Notes under the pieces: generated by a model
Told to the model about the DNA's origin: nothing
Seen by the model: only the letters and a program-made list of their open reading frames with translations
Database searches by the model: none
In this document: positions 61,649 to 64,000 of the stretch, one piece after another
How the letters are laid out: each line of letters opens with the position of its first letter
Position numbering within the stretch: the first letter of the stretch is position 1
Made by a program: the position numbers and the translations under genes
Origin: Strongylocentrotus purpuratus
Lineage: Eukaryota > Echinodermata > Echinoidea > Camarodonta > Strongylocentrotidae
Direction: 5' to 3'
DNA length: 64,000 nt
Assembly (NCBI RefSeq): GCF_000002235.5
Contig: NW_022145610.1
Span: 34,125,807-34,189,806 of the forward strand

Positions 61649-62765
61649 CAGTTTTTATAAAGCGCTTAATACTATCATTAAGCGCTTCCAAACTTGGAGA
61701 TTATTACCCCGACTTTAGCTGCGCTGCCATTACGGCGCTGTAGCATTTCAAAGAATTAATTCCTGCCATGAATCTTATAAGCAGGCATAAGTAAATGACT
61801 GCTCCTCGTAAAACTCGGTACGAACAACTGGACATTTATATATCACCTATTTATTTGGCTCATAAAAGTTTCATTAAAGATATAAAAATGCGATAAAAAA
61901 TGAGGGAGAGGGAGAAAGGGGGCAGGGGGAGGCGAAAGAGAGAGAGGGAAACAAGGAGAGAGGGAGGGGGAAGGGAGAGAGAGAGAGAGAGAGGGGGGAG
62001 GGGGTGGAAAGGGGGAATCCAACTCAAACCAAGAAGTGTGACGTCTTACTGGCCAAGTTGTCAAGGTGGCTGGTTCCAAATAATTTCGTGCTAAAGAATG
62101 GTGCAGGGATTACACCAGCCCCCATTTAAACACTGACTTTGCCCTGCCCGAGCCCGTTGCTTGAATGATTTCGCGGTGAAACCCACGCGCATGCTGCGTT
62201 GTTTAGAACCGCAGTAACCTAGACAACGAACGAATATGACGTCAGCACTTGGGTACTATAAAGTGGTGTAGTGTGACGTCATCAAAAATCTATTTTTAGA
62301 ATTTCTCAATTTTCGCTTCATTTTCTGGAAGTCATAGAGTATAAAAAATAATCTCCAAATATCGAAAAATCAATTGAATATATTAAGTATTGGCTGAAAT
62401 ATGACCATCTGAATAAATAATTGTCCTATGGGAAAACAGTAGAGCACCATAACACTAAGTTCCCATAGGACTTATATTTATTCAGATGCTCTTTTGGAAA
62501 ATGAAGAACAAATTGAGAAATTCTAAAAATAGATTCTTATGACGTCACAGCTTCGGTACTTTATATAGCCCTACCTATTCAGTGTCGGGTCAAGATAGCA
62601 CGCACTAGCAAAGCCGATGACGCCTCCCTGGCAGGGACCACCGGCAATGGCGGTGACGTAGAGAACGTAATGAACGTCGCTCACGCCTCTCTCGGCGGGT
62701 CCTCCTGGTTCGGGCACGCAGTCGTACTCTGTCCCGTTCTCATCCCGCTTGCATGTGGAGCACGG
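37179..62765 (-). CDS. Gene B: membrane-anchored M8 metalloprotease with two EGF/EB/SEA cassettes; first four exons outside the window
   Basis: Twenty-one phase-compatible exons encode about 1068 residues. They cover the M8 catalytic domain from its N-terminal third (HEIYH, SALSHF and TESM all intact), cbEGF, EB-like module, SEA 1, three cbEGFs, EB-like module 2, SEA 2, a last EGF, a transmembrane helix of about 27 residues, and a tail of about 155 residues ending in a repeat and a TAG stop. If exons 1-4 resemble gene A, the full protein is about 1,220 residues. It is a type I membrane protein: catalytic ectodomain outside, Tyr-rich tail inside. Each SEA has G-S at the self-cleavage position. 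The nearest family is animal leishmanolysin-like peptidase, but that family lacks EGF and SEA modules as far as I know. Tandem paralogue of gene A, about 8 kb upstream of it on the same strand. Confidence 0.87.
37197..37436 (-). repeat. Coding minisatellite, about eight 30-bp units
   Basis: A 30-base periodicity encodes decapeptides with consensus x-x-Y-P-x-x-x-R-x-A/L. One unit has YS instead of YP and an extra residue. In frame with gene B and ending 15 bases before the stop codon. Confidence 0.85.
37754..38299. other. Gene B intron 24-25
   Basis: Contains a C run at 37965-37982 and a (CA)n microsatellite with a CG-rich middle at 38118-38216. No further exon. Confidence 0.6.
38300..38449 (-). 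CDS. Gene B exon 24: last EGF domain
   Basis: Phase 1-1, 150 bases; acceptor CATCTCAG, donor GAGAAAG|GTAAAA. Encodes (D)[44 protein letters not shown]. Six cysteines and CxNx4FxC. Joins the membrane-proximal stretch of exon 25. Confidence 0.88.
38741..38945 (-). CDS. Gene B exon 23: C-terminal part of SEA domain 2
   Basis: Enters in phase 0 after TTCCCAAG, leaves in phase 1 (ATTGAGG|GTAAGC); 68 codons. [20 protein letters not shown] then [12 protein letters not shown], the SEA central strands, with the canonical self-cleavage look F-R-A-G-S-I-I-A. It ends with VDPNSMIIE. Its layout is exactly like exon 17 of SEA 1. Confidence 0.87.
39410..39537 (-). CDS. Gene B exon 22: N-terminal part of SEA domain 2
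   Basis: Enters in phase 1 after ACTCAAG, leaves in phase 0 (GGCACG|GTAATG); 42 codons. Encodes [20 protein letters not shown] then [20 protein letters not shown], corresponding to exon 16 of SEA 1. Confidence 0.85.
39780..39965. repeat. (TTA)n/(ATC)n microsatellites
   Basis: 'attattatt...' from about 39780 and '(catcat)' from about 39920 in gene B intron 21-22; a GA run follows at 40128-40157. Confidence 0.75.
40207..40323 (-). CDS. Gene B exon 21: second EB/EGF-like cysteine-rich module
   Basis: Phase 1-1, 117 bases; acceptor ATGTTAG, donor CCAGG|GTAAGA. Encodes [18 protein letters not shown] then [18 protein letters not shown]. Same spacing and position relative to the SEA as exon 15. 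Confidence 0.85.
40789..40902 (-). CDS. Gene B exon 20: calcium-binding EGF domain
   Basis: Phase 1-1, 114 bases; acceptor AAATCAG, donor GAAACAA|GTAAGT. Encodes (D)[32 protein letters not shown]. CxNx4FxC signature. Same length as exon 14, of which it is probably a cassette duplicate. Confidence 0.9.
41080..41345. mobile_element. G/C-run element ending 'ctggatccgcgactgc'
   Basis: Contains two long G/C runs (41140-41154, 41209-41220), 'ccgaaaattttcg' twice and a terminal 'ggatccgcgactgcc'. Preceded by a local inverted duplication, 'gttgatatcaatcgcaact' / 'ttgatttggatcaatcgcaa' (40967-41075). In gene B intron 19-20; gene A's equivalent lies outside the window. Confidence 0.45.
41557..41694 (-). 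CDS. Gene B exon 19: calcium-binding EGF domain
   Basis: Same boundaries and phases as gene A exon 19; two of the four base differences are amino-acid changes (CSPFARC for CSLFARC-type and VDATG for VDSTG). Confidence 0.88.
41770..42060 (-). mobile_element. tRNA-derived SINE shared with gene A
   Basis: Orthologous to 2600-2900: 'tggtagagagttaaaaatgtag', 'cactagtgctgagac', 'tccactagaccaggacac' in complement. Present in both copies at the same intron site. Confidence 0.65.
42265..42411 (-). CDS. Gene B exon 18: calcium-binding EGF domain
   Basis: Same boundaries as gene A exon 18: [36 protein letters not shown]. The main coding change is LPGFG for LSGFG. Confidence 0.88.
42471..42828 (+). mobile_element. 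Full-length tRNA-SINE, gene B only
   Basis: Plus-strand element with head 'ggggtgtcgtggtcgagtgg', 'gtccttggttcaagtccc' (B box), body 'tttggcaagacattgatcta', 'catttgccactctccaccc', 'gtacccggtaggatgcg', 'gtgctgcgcctagaaac' and '(att)n' tail. Gene A at 3318-3328 reads straight across ('taactctttaaaaaacacaa'), giving the empty site. Confidence 0.85.
43187..43421 (-). CDS. Gene B exon 17: C-terminal part of SEA domain 1
   Basis: Same phases and length as gene A exon 17. Starts [11 protein letters not shown] and keeps FNGSLGV with the G-S cleavage position; differs at scattered codons (for example [13 protein letters not shown] where A has DDVYFAAQDLSSG). Confidence 0.85.
43560..43990. other. Gene-B-only insertion in intron 16-17
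   Basis: The flanks match gene A around 4035 ('cggaaaataattaaaggcaccgtttaacaatg'), but B carries about 430 extra bases with a short plus-strand ORF ([20 protein letters not shown]) resembling nothing I recognise. No clear inverted ends; probably a retroelement or gene scrap. Confidence 0.45.
44850..44965 (-). CDS. Gene B exon 16: N-terminal part of SEA domain 1
   Basis: Counterpart of gene A exon 16; acceptor TTCCAG, donor TATGCG|GTATGA. Encodes [17 protein letters not shown] and IIRGELEYA. Confidence 0.85.
45397..45504 (-). CDS. Gene B exon 15: EB/EGF-like module
   Basis: Counterpart of gene A exon 15, with consensus donor [40 protein letters not shown]. Confidence 0.83.
45877..45990 (-). 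CDS. Gene B exon 14: calcium-binding EGF domain
   Basis: Counterpart of gene A exon 14; acceptor CCCACAG, donor GATTACG|GTACGT. Starts (E)INECDSDPC because the first codon is [11 protein letters not shown] then AGRHCDY. Confidence 0.9.
46055..46270. repeat. Local tandem duplication of about 140 bp
   Basis: 'ttaatttatgaagatgaatg...cagatcaggtg' (about 46070-46120) recurs at 46210-46270 ('tagttgatgaagatgaatg...cacatcaggtg'). The end of the second unit ('aattagagataaggttctg') reappears only at 48063, after the insertion 46271-48040. So the duplication came first and the insertion split the second unit. Confidence 0.6.
46271..48040. mobile_element. Insertion carrying a degenerate 'ggggcacttatcagaggtgaaaa' minisatellite
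   Basis: Absent from gene A (about 6260). The first 700 bases are AT-rich with 'aaaccttgaattgaact'. From about 46990 to 47990 there are some 35-40 loose copies of a 22-30-base unit ('ggggcacttatcaga', 'aggtgaaaagggg'). Ends with G/C runs and 'gagggccgactctgcac', like other G/C-run elements in this window. Confidence 0.65.
48165..48785. mobile_element. Gene-B-only insertion, possible retroelement 3' end
   Basis: Sits where gene A has 'aattggtcgctatgggtcatctttaattc'. It includes 'gtagaaaaaagggaccagcc', 'tgtgaaataaactgaacttg' (a polyadenylation-like AATAAA with a 'gaacttgaacttgaa' tail repeat), which suggests a LINE 3' end in plus orientation. No ORF. Confidence 0.4.
48882..49258 (-). mobile_element. 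380-bp dispersed repeat, copy 1 (gene B intron)
   Basis: Inverted relative to 60665-61040: 'gaaacgcccccctctcaaaa', 'accgactactaatcgatata', 'gatatcgcgcacgtgtcgtg', 'aagactgggccaaatttctt'. A partial third copy is at 59598-59830. Absent from gene A at about 6490. Confidence 0.7.
49532..49583 (-). CDS. Gene B exon 13: short linker exon
   Basis: Counterpart of gene A exon 13 with the same TATATAG acceptor; [17 protein letters not shown]. The 5' four codons differ while the rest is conserved, supporting the shared acceptor. Confidence 0.75.
50089..51110. mobile_element. Composite TIR insertion, gene B only
   Basis: Interrupts an intron that reads 'taaacacttgtattttatg' in gene A (about 7325). The inner element has inverted ends 'acagatattgactggcagag' (50406) and 'cccctgtcagtcaatatctg' (51086), and an internal hairpin ('gaagggagttatattcttcc' / 'ggaaaatataactcccttca'). 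Its right half ('ggcgcgccgagggg', 'aaacagccaggcctctcaaa', 'gcagtcgatatctct') recurs at 63780-63965. A 61-codon plus-strand frame at 50719-50904 lacks an ATG. Confidence 0.65.
51332..51421 (-). CDS. Gene B exon 12: late M8 segment
   Basis: Counterpart of gene A exon 12; [20 protein letters not shown] then DDHCPTIF; acceptor CTTCAG, donor ATTTTC|GTAAGT. Confidence 0.87.
51760..52395. mobile_element. Gene-B-only element with 'gcgaattt' ends
   Basis: 'ttcccggcgaaattcgcgagtttgtcattcaaattcattt' at the left and 'aaattaatttaaatgacaaactcgcgaatttggccggaaa' at the right (in pieces: 'cgcgagtttgtcattcaaat' / 'atttaaatgacaaactcgcg') form TIRs of about 35 bases around an AT-rich core. Flanked by 'tatagtg' and 'tatt' sequence seen uninterrupted in gene A near 7970. 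Confidence 0.65.
52569..52686 (-). CDS. Gene B exon 11: Cys-rich M8 segment
   Basis: Counterpart of gene A exon 11; [16 protein letters not shown] then [18 protein letters not shown]. More amino-acid changes than in the EGF exons. Confidence 0.85.
53169..53356 (-). CDS. Gene B exon 10: M8 Met-turn and LEDTGWYK block
   Basis: Counterpart of gene A exon 10; [42 protein letters not shown]. Donor AACAG|GTGGGG is weaker than gene A's GTAAGA. Met-turn retained. Confidence 0.92.
53845..53961 (-). CDS. Gene B exon 9: M8 segment with third zinc ligand
   Basis: Counterpart of gene A exon 9; [19 protein letters not shown] then [12 protein letters not shown]. Zinc-ligand His retained. Confidence 0.9.
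54340..54480. repeat. (TA)n and (TG)n microsatellites shared with gene A
   Basis: (TA)n at 54338-54365 and 54431-54468 running into (TG)n, around the conserved segment 'cacccgttgtcatgtcagag'. Same order as gene A 11464-11760. Confidence 0.85.
54481..56018 (+). mobile_element. Two nested or tandem 5'-truncated LINE 3' ends in a microsatellite
   Basis: Gene A reads (TG)n straight into 'tatactgcgcag', whereas B carries about 1.5 kb here. Two copies of a LINE 3' end (54540-54880 and 55690-56010) share 'ggagggggcagg' repeats, 'attgttccagtaaaattacc', 'tgctaagttatattatactg' and 'ggagaaataaaacaaaattg'. The second ends in A9 right at the target. The first is followed by a new (TG)n and the ORF 54975-55520. 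Confidence 0.75.
54975..55520 (+). pseudogene. LINE ORF2 C-terminal fragment (zinc-binding region after RT)
   Basis: An uninterrupted frame of about 180 codons. [20 protein letters not shown] then [20 protein letters not shown] and FLSC form the C-x2-C-x7-H-x4-C motif found after the reverse transcriptase in L1/Tx1-like LINEs. A Lys-rich C-terminus ends at TAA 55518. The RT and endonuclease are missing (5' truncation), so it cannot move by itself; the intact frame implies a recent insertion. Confidence 0.75.
56280..56470. repeat. CAT/CAN-rich low-complexity DNA
   Basis: Runs of 'catcatca', 'caacaacatcaacattatc' shared with gene A 12610-12740, giving His-rich spurious frames on the plus strand. 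Confidence 0.7.
56620..56734 (-). CDS. Gene B exon 8: M8 segment (LQWSDRV block)
   Basis: Counterpart of gene A exon 8; [19 protein letters not shown] then [14 protein letters not shown]; acceptor TTTACAG, donor CTTGTG|GTAAG. Confidence 0.9.
57165..57660. mobile_element. G-run repeat with 'gcgtacgca' ends
   Basis: Starts 'gcagtggcgtacgcaggatt' and ends 'ccctgcgtacgcgcctgctc', inverted. The interior has several poly-G and poly-T runs. A common marine-invertebrate repeat style; only in gene B. Confidence 0.6.
58090..58700. repeat. Tandem approximately 180-bp units ending 'gcaagtgggacggacaaccc'
   Basis: Three to four units built around 'aatttcagaaattgacctct', 'tgacctttgacctaataaca', 'agatatcgcgataac' and 'tggtgatacatatta'. 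The last runs into 'cgagcaagtgggacggacaa' and 'aatataatgcctccgg', an end I recall from many marine genomes. In gene B intron 7-8 only. Confidence 0.65.
59479..59573 (-). CDS. Gene B exon 7: M8 segment ([12 protein letters not shown] block)
   Basis: Counterpart of gene A exon 7; [20 protein letters not shown] then DDGFPTEFN. Following HEIYHAL it yields the canonical HALGFS of the family. Confidence 0.92.
59598..59830 (+). mobile_element. 380-bp dispersed repeat, partial copy
   Basis: Matches the first two thirds of 60665-61040: 'cattgtgaaagaaac', 'tagcatataagtatt', 'gataagaaatttggcccagt'. Lies 25 bases from exon 7. Confidence 0.65.
60133..60226 (-). CDS. Gene B exon 6: M8 active-site exon (HEIYH)
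   Basis: Enters in phase 2 after CTCTAAG, leaves in phase 0 (GCACTA|GTAAGT); 31 codons. [20 protein letters not shown] then [11 protein letters not shown]. Zinc motif intact; PIAGF is closer to family consensus than gene A's PNTGF. Confidence 0.93.
60665..61040 (+). mobile_element. 380-bp dispersed repeat, full copy
   Basis: 'ttaaagataaagaccag' start, 'tgggactacgtgacacgtgc', 'gatatctatcaggtcc', 'gagagggggcgtttcaaaat' end. Abuts the MITE at 61045 head to tail. Confidence 0.7.
61045..61593 (+). mobile_element. 'Tactatgtccc' MITE, copy 3
   Basis: Same orientation and content as 33440-34015, including the C run (61479-61488) and both TIRs ('ttaagatactatatccc' and 'gggacatagtacctttaa'). In gene B intron 5-6. 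Confidence 0.75.
61600..61770. mobile_element. (TAA)n and SINE tail
   Basis: '(taa)n' then 'tttttataaagcgcttaata' and 'attaccccgactttagctgc', the 3' half of a tRNA-SINE on the minus strand. Confidence 0.55.
61898..62010. repeat. Purine-only microsatellite shared with gene A
   Basis: GA/GGGA tract homologous in place to 22140-22290, flanked by the same 'ccaactcaa' and 'gtgtgacgtc' sequence. Confidence 0.85.
62268..62562. repeat. Palindromic insertion just downstream of exon 5
   Basis: 'atctatttttagaatttctc' and 'gagaaattctaaaaatagat', with inner 'gaataaataattgtcctatg' and 'cataggacttatatttattc', form a hairpin of about 290 bases flanked by 'tgacgtca' on both sides. Gene A has no equivalent at about 22530. 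Confidence 0.7.
62575..62765 (-). CDS. Gene B exon 5: M8 N-terminal catalytic segment
   Basis: Enters in phase 0 after TATATAG, leaves in phase 2 (GAATAG|GTAGGG); 63 codons. [52 protein letters not shown]. The most 5' gene B exon in the window. Confidence 0.92.
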
Positions 62766-62799
62766 CTATATAAATTAAAGGGTATAATTATAACAATCA

Positions 62800-63090
62800 A
62801 AGTAATTATAATGATAATTATAATTTTACAAATAATAATAACACAGTAATAGTGATACTACTAGTAATACTACTACTACTAATAATAATATTCATAATAA
62901 TAATAATGATGATAATAATTTTAATACTACTACTACTACTACTAATAATAATAATAATAAGAATAATAATATTCATAATAACAAAAAATAATAACAATAA
63001 TAACATTAATAATGATAACGATAATAATAATGAGAAGACGACGAAGAAGAAGAAGAAGAAGAAGAAGAAGAAGAAGAAGAATGAAAACAA
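62800..63090. repeat. Trinucleotide-rich low-complexity DNA
   Basis: (TAA)n, (ACT)n, then (AGA)n from 63033 to 63080, in gene B intron 4-5. All ORFs here are artefacts. Confidence 0.85.
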
Positions 63091-63109
63091 TAATAATAAT
63101 AATTGTTTT

Positions 63110-63290
63110 TACCAAGGAAAGCGTCATTAGCTTATGTGCTGTTCTTCCTGAGGGCCCTGCAATTATTTTCACCCCTGCGATTGCACCTTGCCAAAGTACA
63201 ATATAGTGCCGGGCTGAGATTCGAATTCTCAACCCCTGTATTGAGTGTCATGTGAATGAACCACTATACCACGACACCTTTCACATGAAG
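63110..63290 (-). mobile_element. tRNA-SINE
   Basis: Minus strand: 'ggtgtcgtggtatagtgg' head, 'gttgagaattcgaatctcag' B-box region, then a body ending near 'cctcaggaagaacagc'. Not checked against gene A, whose corresponding intron is short. Confidence 0.6.
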
Positions 63291-63713
63291 GTCATGAATA
63301 GTCTTTTCAACTTTTTTTTAAAGCTGCAATATCTAATGCAATCGATACAAGTTCCCGAATTAACTTGATATAATTTTGTAATATTTATTTTAATTGATAA
63401 ATATATGAGGTTGCGAAAGGAAGTGAAAACTTCTGCATTTTATGGAAATAGATCTTTTCAATCATGGGAGCAATATGGGCTGCAGTAAAACAATTACGAT
63501 TTACAGCATCTTGACTTTGCATCTCAGATCTAAATAGACAGGCCTATAATCCTATTCGTTAATGTTTAGAATAAAACTAAAGTTTAATTTTGTATTAATT
63601 CATTTTGACCCATACGAAAGGTTATTTTCACCGGTCAGCTTTACCTTTAGTTTTTTTTCTCAAATTTGATATTTTCAATAGAAAGCAATCAAGTCCTTTT
63701 GGTCTGGATCTGT

Positions 63714-63945
63714 TTAATGCTATCCCCAAAAGGGTCTGGATCTGTCTATGCCCCACGATACTAGCACATTCTGCTATAACCCCTCGGCGCGCCGGGTTCC
63801 CTTGAGCATATAAAACAGCCAGGCCTCTCTGTTTAATGCTATCCCCAAAAGGGTCTGGATCTGTCTATGCCCCATGATACTAGCACATTCTGCTATAACC
63901 CCTCGGCGCGCCGGGTTCCCTTGAGCATATATAACAGCCAGGCCT
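63714..63945. repeat. Two tandem 116-bp units
   Basis: 63714-63829 and 63830-63945 differ at very few bases ('ccccacgata' versus 'ccccatgata', 'catataaaac' versus 'catatataac'). Each ends 'aacagccaggcctctc', the same end as the element at 50089-51110. Confidence 0.85.
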
Positions 63946-64000
63946 CTCAAAGCAGTCGATATCTCTATAATATGATATGATGTATTTTATATCCTAATAA

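Noticed and set aside
62818..63232. Poly-Ile/Phe and poly-Lys/Asn ORFs
   Set aside because: Trinucleotide repeats.

Overview
This is eukaryotic, intron-rich and transposon-rich DNA from a marine invertebrate deuterostome, most likely an echinoderm. The evidence is vertebrate-style GT/AG splicing, chains of calcium-binding EGF exons in phase 1-1, a leishmanolysin-type (M8) metallopeptidase of the animal LMLN kind, and many tRNA-derived SINE pieces. These SINEs carry the tail 'cattaatctacatttgccactctccaccc' in broken form, which I associate with sea urchins. The species assignment is inference. There is no prokaryotic operon, CRISPR array, rRNA or convincing free tRNA gene.

The window holds two tandem, same-strand (minus) copies of one large multi-exon gene. 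Gene A (29183 down to 2382) has its 5' end inside the window: 19 coding exons, all with compatible phases, reach the left part of the window, and its 3' exons lie beyond the left edge. Gene B (62765 down to 37179) lacks its first four exons, which lie beyond the right edge, but has its real 3' end, so the two copies complete each other.

The composite protein runs as follows: signal peptide; M8 zinc metallopeptidase with HEIYH, a distal His and a Met-turn; cbEGF; EB/EGF-like Cys-rich module; SEA domain; cbEGF; cbEGF; a second cassette of cbEGF, EB-like module, SEA and EGF; one transmembrane helix; and a cytoplasmic tail built from about eight decapeptide 'xYPxxxRxAL' repeats. This looks like a membrane-tethered metalloprotease whose ectodomain could be released through SEA autoproteolysis. 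I do not know a characterised protein with this architecture.

Layout: 1-2320 is a terminal-inverted-repeat element; 2382-29183 is gene A; 29184-37178 is intergenic DNA with an inverted MITE pair around a dead LINE and a tandem duplication; 37179-62765 is gene B; 62766-64000 is gene B intron with simple repeats and a duplicated transposon end. Because the introns of A and B still align, one copy often serves as the empty site for insertions in the other. This dates many elements as younger than the gene duplication: a 1.15 kb palindrome, a 1.9 kb foldback element, a 0.94 kb TA-flanked palindromic MITE, a Harbinger-like fragment and several MITEs in A; a SINE, LINE 3' ends, a degenerate minisatellite and others in B.
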